Positions 51,014 through 60,406 of a stretch of 64,000 nt of DNA are shown here, piece after piece (position 1 is the stretch's first letter; each line of letters starts with the position of its first letter). Below the pieces are notes generated by a model, which saw only the letters and a list, made by a program, of their open reading frames with translations, was not told the DNA's origin and searched no databases. Source of the stretch: Crossiella sp. SN42 (GTDB lineage: Bacteria > Actinomycetota > Actinomycetes > Mycobacteriales > Pseudonocardiaceae). The stretch is from positions 124,001 through 188,000 of the forward strand of contig NZ_JAMHIV010000006.1 of NCBI RefSeq assembly GCF_023897065.1, read 5' to 3'. Position numbers and translations under genes: made by a program.

Positions 51014-51955
51014 GTGCGGGACATCGCGGTCTTCAGTGGCAGTGCGCACCCCGAGTTGGCCGCGGAGATCTGCGCCCACCTGGAAGTGCCGCTGCGGCCG
51101 GTGCGGACCCAGCGCTTCGCCAACGACTGCATCGAGGTGCAGCTGCAGGCCAACTGCCGGCAGCGGGACGTGTTCCTGATCCAGCCGCTGGTGACGCCGG
51201 TGCAGGAGAACCTGGTCGAGCTGCTGCTGATGCTGGACGCGGCGCGCGGGGCCTCGGCGGCGCGGACCACCGTGGTGATGCCGCACTACGCCTACGCGCG
51301 CTCGGACAAGAAGGACGCGCCGCGGATCTCCATCGGCGGGCGGCTGGTGGCCGACCTGCTGGTGGCCGCGGGGGCCAACCGGGTGCTGGCGATGACGCTG
51401 CACTCGCCGCAGGTGCACGGGTTCTTCAGCGTGCCGGTGGACCACCTGCACGCGCTGCGCGAGCTGGCCGGGCACTTCCGGCAGTACGACCTGGGCAACA
51501 CCACCGTGGTCTCGCCGGACCTGGGCAACGCCAAGGAGGCCTCGCACTTCGCCCGGCTGCTCGGCGTGCCGGTGGCGGCCGGGGCCAAGCAGCGCTTCGC
51601 CGACGACAAGGTGACCATCAGCTCGGTGATCGGCGAGGTGGCCGGGCGGGACATCATCGTGCTGGACGACGAGATCGCCAAGGGCAGCACCGTGCTGGAG
51701 CTGCTGGACCGGCTGCGCGAGCTGGGCGCGCGCACCATCAGGGTGGCCTGCACGCACGGGCTGTTCTCCTCGGGCGCGCTCAAGCGGATCGGCGACCAGC
51801 CGGACGTGCTGGAGATCGTGTGCACCAACACGGTGCCGATCCCGGCCGGTGAGCGGGTGCCCAAGCTGAAGATCCTCTCCATCGCGCCCGCGCTGGCCGA
51901 GGCGATGCGGCGCATCCACAACGGCGAGTCGGTCAGCGCGCTGTTCGACGCTTAG
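51014..51955 (+). CDS. PRPP-synthetase-like protein with atypical PRPP loop
   Basis: 313 residues of the ribose-phosphate pyrophosphokinase fold: FSGSAHPELA, VFLIQPL, LLLMLDAARGASAARTTVVMPHYAYARSDKKD (ATP flexible loop, normally RQD(R/K)K), HSPQVHGFF and the PRPP loop VLDDEIAKGSTVLE. The loop normally reads DD.(I/V)DTGGT; here the D-T-G-G core is A-K-G-S. It may be a second, specialised PRPP synthetase or a non-catalytic homologue. GTG 51014 behind GAGGGAG; GTG 50996 is less likely. It overlaps the next gene's stop by 4 nt. Confidence 0.82.
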   Translation: MRDIAVFSGSAHPELAAEICAHLEVPLRPVRTQRFANDCIEVQLQANCRQRDVFLIQPLVTPVQENLVELLLMLDAARGASAARTTVVMPHYAYARSDKKDAPRISIGGRLVADLLVAAGANRVLAMTLHSPQVHGFFSVPVDHLHALRELAGHFRQYDLGNTTVVSPDLGNAKEASHFARLLGVPVAAGAKQRFADDKVTISSVIGEVAGRDIIVLDDEIAKGSTVLELLDRLRELGARTIRVACTHGLFSSGALKRIGDQPDVLEIVCTNTVPIPAGERVPKLKILSIAPALAEAMRRIHNGESVSALFDA

Positions 51956-52761
51956 GCCGGGAACAGCTGCTCGGCGACCTGGCGGCAGACCGAGGCGCCG
52001 TGCGACTGGCCGAGCTTGGCCGGGTAGCTGGCCAGCACGGCGAGCACCTTGTCCTCCCACACCGCGAGGCAGTTCACCGCCCAGTTGCCGGTGGCCCCGT
52101 GCTCGGTCCAGCCGTTCTTGATCGCGAGCGGCTTGCCGGCCAGGCCCGGGGCCTGCGCGATGCCAAAAGCGTTGCTGGGGTCCACGTTCCGCATCTCCTC
52201 GCGCAGCCATTTGGTCCACTGTGGACTGAGGTGGCGGCCGTCGAAGAGGCACTGGCCCATCCTGGTCGCGTCGTCGGCGGTCATCCTGGTCTTGGACCAC
52301 CAGCCGGTCTTGATCGTGGTGCCGGTCAGGCCGCAGGTGCGGATCAGCCGCAGGATCACCTGGTCCGAGCCGCGCTGGCGGTAGAGCCGTTGCGCGGCCT
52401 GGTCATCGGAGACGTGGATCATGCGGTGCAGGTTGGTCAGGTCGGCCGGGCTGGGCTTGGCCTGGCCGAGCCCGTTGAGGAAGTCGAAGGCGATCCAGGC
52501 CTTGACCATCGACTCCACCGTGTTGGCGAAGCGGTCCTGGTTGGCCGAGCCGCGCACCGCGCCGGTCTTGGTCTCGCGCAGCGACCAGGAGTACTGGCCT
52601 GGCGTGTCCACCCTGACCTCGGGGCTGACCACGCGCTGCTGCGCGTCCGGGGTCTGTGGCTGGGCGCCGAACCCGGCCACGGTGGGTTCCGGCGCTCGCT
52701 GGCAGCCGGCCACGGCCACGGTGAGCAGGACGAACAGGGCGGCTGTCCACTTGCGACTCAT
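51952..52761 (-). CDS. Class A beta-lactamase-like lipoprotein
   Basis: 269 residues. Lipobox VAGC with C20. Active site S84-M-V-K87, then SDDQ (SDN-like) and IKNGWT (KTG-like). The set is that of class A beta-lactamase/transpeptidase-like hydrolases, but the third motif is weak, so it may be a cell-wall binding or esterase variant. Divergent from a two-component system with direct-repeat boxes between, suggesting control by it. Confidence 0.8.
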   Translation of the reverse strand: MSRKWTAALFVLLTVAVAGCQRAPEPTVAGFGAQPQTPDAQQRVVSPEVRVDTPGQYSWSLRETKTGAVRGSANQDRFANTVESMVKAWIAFDFLNGLGQAKPSPADLTNLHRMIHVSDDQAAQRLYRQRGSDQVILRLIRTCGLTGTTIKTGWWSKTRMTADDATRMGQCLFDGRHLSPQWTKWLREEMRNVDPSNAFGIAQAPGLAGKPLAIKNGWTEHGATGNWAVNCLAVWEDKVLAVLASYPAKLGQSHGASVCRQVAEQLFPA

Positions 52762-52786
52762 GGCCGCGAAGCTAGGAACGGCGTGA

Positions 52787-52804
52787 TGAAGAACTGACGA
52801 AGAA
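52787..52804 (+). promoter_or_regulatory. OmpR-type direct repeat, site 1
   Basis: TGAAGAA-N4-CGAAGAA with an 11-bp period, the spacing OmpR-class regulators recognise. Adjacent to the lipoprotein start at 52761. Confidence 0.55.
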
Positions 52805-52862
52805 GCCGTGCGGGGGCGGTGCGATCAGGCGCGGGCGGGTGATTTCACGGCAACCGCGGCCG

Positions 52863-52880
52863 CCCTTCATCATTTCTTCA
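52863..52880 (-). promoter_or_regulatory. OmpR-type direct repeat, site 2
   Basis: On the minus strand TGAAGAA-N4-TGAAGGG, 11-bp period, inverted relative to site 1 and about 35 nt before the response-regulator start. Confidence 0.55.
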
Positions 52881-52914
52881 CGGCGCCGGGCGGGACGGCT
52901 GCGACACTGGGCCG

Positions 52915-53601
52915 GTGAGCGCGCGCATCCTCCTCGCCGAGGACGACCAGAAGCAGGCGCACCTGATCCGCGTCTACCTGGAACGCGCCGGGCACAGCGT
53001 GCTCGCCTGCGCGGACGGGCGGACCGCGCTGGAACTGGCCCGCAGCAGGCGGCCGGACCTGATCGTGCTGGACGTGATGATGCCCGAGGTGGACGGCCTC
53101 GACGTGTGCCGCATCCTGCGCGCGGAGTCCAGGGTGCCGATCCTGATGCTCACCGCCCGCTCCACCGAGTCGGACCTGCTGCTGGGACTGGACCTGGGCG
53201 CGGACGACTACATGGTCAAACCGTTCAGCCCGGCCGAGCTGACCGCCAGGGTGCGCGCCCTGCTGCGCCGCGCCGCCGGCCGGACCGCGCCGGAGCTGAT
53301 CACGGTGGGGGAGCTGGAGATCGACCCGACCCGGTTCACCGTGCGGCTGCGCGGCGAGCTGGTGGAGCTGACCGCCAAGGAGTTCGACATCCTGCACGCG
53401 CTGGCCCAGCAGCCAGGCGTGCCGCTGACCCGCACCCAGATCCTGGAGCGCGCCTTCGGTTTCGACAACCACGTGCTGGAGCGCACGGTGGACGCGCACG
53501 TGAAGAACCTGCGCCGCAAGGTGGAGGACGATCCGGCCCGGCCGCGCTACCTGCTCACGGTGAGCGGGCGCGGGTACAAGCTGGCCGAGGACGCCGGATG
53601 A
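52915..53601 (+). CDS. OmpR-family response regulator
   Basis: 228 residues. Receiver domain with phosphoacceptor D53 (LIVLDVMMPEVDG), Thr in MLTARS and Lys in VKPF. The C-terminal winged helix reads ELTAKEFDILHALAQQPGVPLTRTQILERAFG...VDAHVKNLRRKVEDD. GTG start; stop overlaps the kinase ATG (ATGA). Likely binds the boxes at 52787 and 52863. Confidence 0.93.
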   Translation: MSARILLAEDDQKQAHLIRVYLERAGHSVLACADGRTALELARSRRPDLIVLDVMMPEVDGLDVCRILRAESRVPILMLTARSTESDLLLGLDLGADDYMVKPFSPAELTARVRALLRRAAGRTAPELITVGELEIDPTRFTVRLRGELVELTAKEFDILHALAQQPGVPLTRTQILERAFGFDNHVLERTVDAHVKNLRRKVEDDPARPRYLLTVSGRGYKLAEDAG

Positions 53602-55430
53602 GTCCGCGCTGGCACGGCAGCCTGCGGTTCCGGCTGCTGATGCTGACCGCGGTGGTCGCGGTGCTGGCCGCCGGGCTGACCGCGTGGCTGACCGTGTACC
53701 AGGCCAGTCAGCAGGTGTCCTCGGACGTGGCCGCCGAGGAGGCGGTGTCCAAGTCCATTGTGGACGAACTGGTCGGCTACGGCGCGCTGCGCGGCAAGTG
53801 GGACGGCGTCGCGGGCACCGTGCGCACGCTCAGGGACCGCACCGGGCAACGGATCCGGCTCACCACCATGGCCGGTGAGGTGGTGGTGGACAGCGACACC
53901 CTGGACGGCGGCGCCGCGCGGCCGCTGGGCAACCGGACGCCGTTGCTGATCGATCCGGTGCCCACCCCGGTCCTGCCGCCGGATGCCTTCGCCACCTCGA
54001 TCCCGCTGACCACCGTCACCATCTTCAGGACCCAGCCCCCGGCCAGCACCCAGTCCGTCCCGGTCACCACGGAGACGACCTCGCCGCAGGGCTACACCAC
54101 CACCCCGGCGCAGACCTGGCTGTCCCGGTTGCTCAACTACGGCAAGGACGTCGAGCTCGCCAACTGCCTGATCGACAAGGGCTACCCGGTGGAGCAGCAG
54201 TCGAAGCCGGACGGGATCCCGGTGGTGGACCTGACCGGGCCCGGACCGGACCAGGGCCGCAAGCAGGCGCTGGGTGACTGTGCGGGCAAGATCCGCGCCG
54301 CGGAGCTGGTCAGGGTGGCGGGCGTGGCCTTCGACACGTGCAAGGTCAAACCGGACGGGAGCACCCAGCAGTGCGTGCTCAGCAGGTTCCGCAGCAAGAT
54401 CGAGGAGATCATGCCGCCGCCGCTGCTGCTGTCCATGGGCGCGGGCGAGTCGCCGGCCACCCGGACCGTGCCGCTGCTGCCCGCGCTGCTGGCGGCCGCG
54501 GGGGTGGCGCTGGTGGCGATCCTGGGCATGTGGCTGGTCAGCCGCCGGGTGCTGCGGCCGGTGGGCGCGCTGATGACCGCCTCCACCCGGCTCGGCGCGG
54601 GTGACCTGGCCGAGCGGGTGCCGGTGCGCGGCAACGACGAGATCGCCGACCTGGCCGGAGCGTTCAACCGGATGGCGGACTCCTTGCAGCGCAGCGAGGA
54701 ACGGCAGCGGCGGATGATCGCCGACATCGCGCACGAGCTGCGCACCCCGCTGGCCAACATCCGCGGCTACCTGGAGGCGCTCAAGGACGGCGTGCTGCCA
54801 CCGGATCCGGACCTGTTCGACTCGCTGCACGAGGAAGCCCTGTGGCAGCAGCGGCTGATCGAGGACATCCAGCTGCTCGCCCTCGCCGACGCCGGATCGC
54901 TGTCCTACCAGCACGAACCGGTGGACCTCGGCGAGGTGGTGGCGGCCACCCGCACCGGCTTCCAGGCGGTGGCCACCGCGGCCGGGGTGGCACTCGTGTC
55001 CACTGTGGACGATCCAGCGCCGGTGGTGACCGGGGACCCGAACCGGCTGCGGCAGGTGCTGGGCAACCTGGTGAGCAACGCGATCAGGGCCACCCCGGCC
55101 GGTGGCCTGGTCGAGCTGGCCGCGCGGGCCGAGAGCGGGATGGCGGTGCTCACCGTGACCGACACCGGGCGCGGCATCCGGGCGGCGGACCTGCCGCACG
55201 TGTTCGACCGGTTCTGGCGGGCCGACGACGCGCGCGCCAGGGCCACCGGTGGGAGCGGGCTGGGGCTGTCCATCGCGCGGGAGATCGTCACCGCGCACGG
55301 GGGCACGATCACGGCGGAGAGTCCGGTGCGGGCTGCGGGCTCCCGGTTCAGCGTGCGGCTGCCGCTGCTCACCGGCACGGCGGGCGGTACGGGTAGTCAG
55401 GGAACCGCGCCGACCACTCCTCCGCGGTGA
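53598..55430 (+). CDS. Sensor histidine kinase with long extracellular domain
   Basis: 610 residues. Helix at about 12-32, then an external domain of about 270 residues containing a Thr/Pro-rich linker (TTTPAQTW region) and several Cys, then a second helix (LLAAAGVALVAILGMWLV), HAMP, HisKA with H379 (DIAHELRTPLANIRG) and HATPase (GLGLSIAREI). The sensed signal is unknown; the disulfide-capable domain suggests an envelope cue. Its 3' end overlaps the converging gene by 62 nt. Confidence 0.92.
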   Translation: MSPRWHGSLRFRLLMLTAVVAVLAAGLTAWLTVYQASQQVSSDVAAEEAVSKSIVDELVGYGALRGKWDGVAGTVRTLRDRTGQRIRLTTMAGEVVVDSDTLDGGAARPLGNRTPLLIDPVPTPVLPPDAFATSIPLTTVTIFRTQPPASTQSVPVTTETTSPQGYTTTPAQTWLSRLLNYGKDVELANCLIDKGYPVEQQSKPDGIPVVDLTGPGPDQGRKQALGDCAGKIRAAELVRVAGVAFDTCKVKPDGSTQQCVLSRFRSKIEEIMPPPLLLSMGAGESPATRTVPLLPALLAAAGVALVAILGMWLVSRRVLRPVGALMTASTRLGAGDLAERVPVRGNDEIADLAGAFNRMADSLQRSEERQRRMIADIAHELRTPLANIRGYLEALKDGVLPPDPDLFDSLHEEALWQQRLIEDIQLLALADAGSLSYQHEPVDLGEVVAATRTGFQAVATAAGVALVSTVDDPAPVVTGDPNRLRQVLGNLVSNAIRATPAGGLVELAARAESGMAVLTVTDTGRGIRAADLPHVFDRFWRADDARARATGGSGLGLSIAREIVTAHGGTITAESPVRAAGSRFSVRLPLLTGTAGGTGSQGTAPTTPPR

Positions 55431-58400
55431 TCGGCGTCCCGGCCAGCGCGCACAGCCGGTTCACCGCGGCGTCCGGATCGGTGTCCCAGAACCGCAGGGT
55501 GTGCCCGCTCGCGGCCAGCGCGATCCGCCTGCCGCCGGTGTGGAAGACCGCGGTGACCGGGGCGTCCGGGCTGGTCAGCGGCGCGTGGAGCTGGGGGTTC
55601 GCCGGGTCGGCCAGGTCCCACAGCCGGGCGGCGCCCTCGCCGCCGGTGGTCACCAGGGTGCGGCCGTCCGGGCTGAACGTGGCGGTGTGCACCGGGCCGC
55701 GGTGACCGCTGATCACGGCCAGCGGCACCGGCCGGGCCGGCTCGCCGACCCGCCACAGCCGGGCGCTCTGGTCCAGGCTCGCCCCGGCCAGGAGCTGCCC
55801 GTCCGGGCTGAACGACACCCCGGTGACCGCCTCCCGGAAACCGGTGATCTTGGCTTCCTGACGCGGGTTTCCCGGCTCGCGCAGGTCCCACAGCCGGATC
55901 GAGCGGTCGGTGTTGCCGGAGGCCAGGTGGCGGCTGTCCGGGCTGAAGGCCACCGCGTTCACGGTGCGGAAGTCATCGGCCAGGATGGCCAGCCGCTTCG
56001 GCGCGCGCGGATCGGAGATGTTCCACAGCACCAGGTCCCCGGCGTCGTCGCCACTGGCCAGCAGGCTGCCATCGGGGCTGAGCGCGACCCGGCCCACGGT
56101 CTCCCGGTAACCGTCCATAGTGGACAGACGGGCCGGGTGGTCAGGATCGGCCAGGTCCCACAGCCGGACGGTGCGGTCCCTGCCCGCGGTGGCCAGGCGG
56201 CGACCGTCGGCGCTGAACGCGGTGTGCTGCACCGCGTCGGCGTGCCCGGTCAGCGTGCCCAGCGGGAGCAGGCCGGACCAGTCGGTGCGCCACAGCCGGA
56301 CCTCCGGCGCGCGCACCGCGGTGGTGGCCAGCAGGCTGCTCTCCTGGTGCGCGAACACCCCGTCGATCTCGTGCTGCCCGCCCGCCGGGTTGGCCAGCGG
56401 GTCGTGCCACAGGTAGGAGCGGCCGCCGCTGCTGGCGGAGGCGAGCAGCCGCCCGGCCCGGTCGAAGGCGATGGCGCGCACCCGGTTCGGCTGCCGCAGC
56501 CGCTGGATCTCCCGGCCGGAGACCAGGTCCAGCACCCGCAGCACCCCGTCGTTGGCGCCCAGCACCACCCGGTCGGCGTCCGGGCCGAAGGCCAGGCCGC
56601 GCACCAGCACATCCGGCGCGGGCACGGTGCGCGCAGCGCCGCGCTCGGCCAGCCACAGCGCGTGCGTCTCGTCGGCGACCACCAGGCGGCGGCCGTCCTG
56701 GCTGTAGGTGATCGCGCTGACCGGCCCGCGCGCGGTCAGGATGTGTTGCGGCGCACCGGGATTGGCCGGATCGGTCAGCTGCCAGCCGAGCACCACGCCG
56801 TCCTGCCCGGCGGTGGCCAGGGTCGGGCCGTCCGGGCTGAAGGCCAGTCCGAACACCTCGCCGGTGTGTCCGGGTAGCACCGAGACCTGTTGCGGGGCAG
56901 TGGGATCGCGCAGGGACCAGAGCCGGGTCACCGCGTCCGCCGAGCCCGCGGTGGCCAGCAGCGTGCCGTCCGGGCTGAACTCCAGCTGGTTCACCTTGGT
57001 CCGGGGCAGCAGCGCGGCCAGCTGCCTGGCTCGCACCGGCACGCCAACGTCCCACAGCGCCACCCCGCCCGCGCCGGAGAGCGCGAGCCAGTGCCCGTCC
57101 GGGCTGAACTCCAGGCCGGTGACCCGCCCGGTGTTGGGCAGCGTGCGCAGCGGCTCACTGCGCCGGCCGTCGGTGGCGTCCCACAGCTGCACCAGCCCGT
57201 CCTGGCCGCCGGTGGCCAGCAGCCCGCCGTCCGGCCGGAGCGCGACCACGTCCACCTGCTCGCCGCCGCCGTGCAGCCGGGTCGGGTAGGCGGTGGCGAA
57301 GGCGGAGAGCACCGCGCCACGCGCGGCCGGGGTGCCGGCCAGCTGGTAGGCGGCCAGCCCGAGCTGCCCGGCCAGCGAGGGGTCGCTGCCGAGCAGACCG
57401 GCCGCCTGCTCGCCGACCTGGCGCGAGGTGGCCTCATCCCGCGAGGTGAGCGCCTCCCGCCGCTGCACCAGGGCGATCCCGCCGGTGAGCGCCGCGATCA
57501 GCACGAACACGGTGAGCGCGGCGACCAGCGTGCGCAGCCGCCGCACTCCGCGCTGCTCCTCGTGCTGCCCGGCCCGCAGGAACTCCCGCTCCAGCGGCGT
57601 GACCTCGGCCGGGTGGGCGGCCTCCCACGCGGTCGCGGTGGCCAGCGCGACACCCCGGTAGGTCAGCGCGGGCACCCGGCCGTTGCCCACCCAGAGGTCG
57701 GCGGCCTCGCTGATGTGCTGCCGGGCGCGCAGCGCGACCCGGTCGGTGTCGATCCACTCGCGCAGCCGCGGCCAGGCCCTGACCAGCGCCTCGTGCGTGA
57801 TCTCGACCGCGTCCCGGTCCAGCACCAGCAGCCGGGCCGCGGCGAATGCCTCCAGCGCGACCAGCGCCGGGTCCTGCCGGTCGCCCGCGCTGAGCTGGGC
57901 CAGCGGCACCCGCCGCCGGGTGTCCTCGCCGTCGGGGCCCAGGCGCACCAGCCGCAGCAGCAACCGCCGCGCCGCCTGCCGGGCGTCCTCGTCCAGCTGG
58001 GTGTAGACCTGCTCGGCCGCGGCCGCCACCGCGCCGCGGATCCCGCCGGTGGCCCGGTACCCGGCCACGGTGAGCCGGTCCTGCTCGCGGTGCTCCCAGG
58101 TGCCCAGCAGCGCATAGGACAGCAGCGGCAGCGAACCGGGCTCATAACCGCGCTCCCCGGCGCCAAGCTCGCTGAGCAGCAGCTCGACCAGCCCCGGTTC
58201 CACGGTCAGCTTGGCCGCCGCGGCCGGACCGGTGATCGCCTCGGTGAGCTCGGCCCGGGACATCGCGCCGACCGCGAACTGGTTGTGCCGCACCACTTCC
58301 AGCAGTTCGGGCTGGGCGAGGCACTGCGGGAAGAAGTCGGCCCGCACCGCCAGCACCACCCCGTCAGCGCCCCGGCGGCAGACCTCGGCGATGAACTCCG

Positions 58401-58928
58401 AGCGCTCCGCCGCCGACTCGCAGAGGGTGAAGACCTCCTCGAACTGGTCCACCACCAGCGCCGCCCCCCGGCTCCGGCAGCCCACCGCCCGGCGTGACCA
58501 CCCGCACCGCGCCCAGCCGGGGCGCCAGCCCAGCCCGCAGCAGCGAGGACTTCCCGGCCCCCCGAGGCCCCGAACACCACCAGCGGCCTGCCCCGCCCGC
58601 GCGCCGCCTCGAAGGCCGCCACCAGCTCCGCGGTGAGCCGCTCCCGCCCGAAGAACCACCGCCGGTCCGCCGCCTCGAACGCGGCCAGCCCCCGGTACGG
58701 GCACACCGGCTCGGCCGCCGCGGCCGCCAGCTCGATGAGCAGACCCCGCCCGTCGAGCACCTCGTCCAGCCGCCGCGCCAGGTCCGGCGTCGGCGGTTTG
58801 CGCTCGTGCTCCAGGTTGCTGAGATAGCCCTTGCTGTAGTGCGTGCGCGCCGACAACGCGGCCAGCGACAGCCCCCGCTCCCGCCGCAACCGCCGCAGCC
58901 CAGCGGCGAACGCGGTGCCGCCGCCCAT
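55369..58928 (-). pseudogene. HTH-nSTAND-WD40 protein, broken by two single-base shifts
   Basis: From ATG 58928: XRE helix-turn-helix (LSAALSARTHYSKGYLSNLE-like), PYRGLAAFEAADRRWFFGRE, then the P-loop (GAGKSSLLRAGLAPRL) in another frame, VVDQFEEVFTL (Walker B) in a third, a helix (LVAALTVFVLIAALTGGIAL), then 12 or so WD40 repeats to 55369. Both shifts lie at runs of six C (58558-58563 and 58464-58469, G6 in the gene). Removing one base at each gives one frame of 1185 codons (3558 nt = 3 x 1186). This could be a true pseudogene, phase variation or sequencing error. The segment between P-loop and Walker B is also short. nSTAND-WD40 proteins are thought to act in signalling or conflict. Confidence 0.8.
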
Positions 58929-59153
58929 GTCATTCCCCCTGGTCAGAGCCTGTAATCCGGTGTCCCCTGGCAGAGGATACGGAAAGCGTCAGACCAGCCT
59001 GGCCCGCCGTCGCGGACGCGCGGCGGCTCGCTATCCAGCAGGGGCACACCCGTTGGCCAGCAGGTTCGCCCCTGGCCCTGCCGCCGCCCGGGCAACGCCC
59101 GCCGAGTCGGACGCCCTTTGGGGCAGTGATCTCCGCATCCTCACCGGACCGGA
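58929..59153. other. Intergenic region, no gene seen
   Basis: 225 nt between the nSTAND start and the oxidoreductase stop. A plus-strand frame to 59157 has no family look and no ribosome site. The minus strand gives AGGGGGAATGAC just before the nSTAND ATG. Confidence 0.4.
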
Positions 59154-60206
59154 CTAACCGGGGAACAGCACGATCTTGCCGACGTGCCGCCGTTGCAGGA
59201 ACTGGCGTTGCGCGGCATGCACTTCCGCCAGGGGGAAGGTGGCCGCGACCGGTGGTCGCACGGCGCCCGTCCTGGCGGCGGCGACCAGTTTGGCGAAGTG
59301 CGGGCGGGTGTGCATGGACGAGCCGATCAGGCCGATGTTGTGCAGGTACAGCCGCCGCAGGTCGAAGTGGATGGTGGGGCCGGCCACCGCGCCCGCGATC
59401 ACCCAGCGGCCGTCGTCGCGCAGCAGTGGCAGCAGGTCGTTGACCGCGGCCCCGCCCGCGATGTCGGCCACCGCGTCCAGGCCGTCCGGGGCCTGGGCGC
59501 GGATCTGCTCGGCCAGGTCGCCCGCGTCCCTGGTGACCACGCCGGTGGCGCCGAGGGCGCGGACGTCGGTTTCCTTGGCCGCGGTGGTCATCGCGATCGG
59601 GCGCGCGCCGCGGGCGGCCAGCAGCTGCACCAGTGCCGCGCCCACGCCGCCGGAGGCGCCGGTGACCAGCACGGTCTCGCCCGCGCCGATGCCGCCGCGT
59701 TCCAGCATGCCCATCGCGGTGCCGTAGGCCACCGGCAGGCAGGCCAGCTGGGCGTCGGTCAGCGGGGAGCCGCCCACCTCGTGCGCCCGTTCGGCGCGCA
59801 CCAGCACGTAGTCGGCGAAGCCGCCGTCGGCCTCGCTGCCGAGCAGGCCAACCGGCGGGGCGTGCTCGCCCTCGTCCCGGTACAGCGCGGAGTCCACCAG
59901 CACCCGCTGCCCGGTCCGCTCAGCGGGCACGTCCGGCCCGGTGGCCTCGATGACGCCGGCGATGTCGCCGCCCTGCACCCTGGGGAAGTCGATCGGGCCG
60001 CGCCAGCCGCTGCGCGCGTCCGGATCACCCGGCCGCCCGTAGGCGCCCTCCCTGGTCCAGACGTCGGTGTTGTTCAGCGCCGCGGCGGTGACCCGCACCA
60101 GCACCTCGCCGGGGCCGGGTGCCGGCACCGGGTGGTCGCGGCGCAGTTCCAGGGCGTCCGGGCCGCCGTGCCGGGTGAGGACCGCGGCCGTCATGACCTT
60201 GTCCAT
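59154..60206 (-). CDS. Zinc-independent MDR (quinone-oxidoreductase-like)
   Basis: 350 residues. No catalytic Cys/His/Glu set; instead ALNNTDVW and VTGASGGVGAALVQLLAARG bind NADPH as in QOR/ETR-type members. YVLVRAERAHEVG and NIGLIGSSMHTRPHF are typical. Reduces quinones or enones; substrate unknown. Start ATG 60206 (ATG 60194 possible). Confidence 0.87.
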   Translation of the reverse strand: MDKVMTAAVLTRHGGPDALELRRDHPVPAPGPGEVLVRVTAAALNNTDVWTREGAYGRPGDPDARSGWRGPIDFPRVQGGDIAGVIEATGPDVPAERTGQRVLVDSALYRDEGEHAPPVGLLGSEADGGFADYVLVRAERAHEVGGSPLTDAQLACLPVAYGTAMGMLERGGIGAGETVLVTGASGGVGAALVQLLAARGARPIAMTTAAKETDVRALGATGVVTRDAGDLAEQIRAQAPDGLDAVADIAGGAAVNDLLPLLRDDGRWVIAGAVAGPTIHFDLRRLYLHNIGLIGSSMHTRPHFAKLVAAARTGAVRPPVAATFPLAEVHAAQRQFLQRRHVGKIVLFPG

Positions 60207-60230
60207 GTCCCCACCCTGGCACGGCCACGC

Positions 60231-60406
60231 TCACCCCGCAGACCTGAAGGCCCACTTGCTCTCGTTGCCGGAGCCGTGCACAGCTTGTTGTGCTCCATGA
60301 ACGCGCCGTGGAAGCTGAAGCGCTGCGCGGTGGAACCGTTGCAGGCGGCCACCTTCAGCGCGGTGCCCGGCATGGTGCTGTCACCGGGGTTCTCCAGGCA
60401 CTCTGC
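60231..60406 (-). pseudogene. Decayed ricin-B lectin tail of the GH92 gene
   Basis: Directly after the GH92 stop and in the same frame the DNA reads AECLENPGDSTMPGTALKVA then ACNGSTAQRFSFHG, a clear QxW-type ricin-B repeat. It then shifts frame to end as SKWAFRSAG and TGA at 60231-60233. This is the remnant of a C-terminal carbohydrate-binding domain cut off by the TGA at 60407 and further eroded. Confidence 0.65.

Noticed and set aside
58843-59157. 104-codon plus-strand frame before the oxidoreductase
   Set aside because: Starts antisense to the HTH of the nSTAND gene, has no ribosome site and an Arg/Pro/Ala-rich composition.
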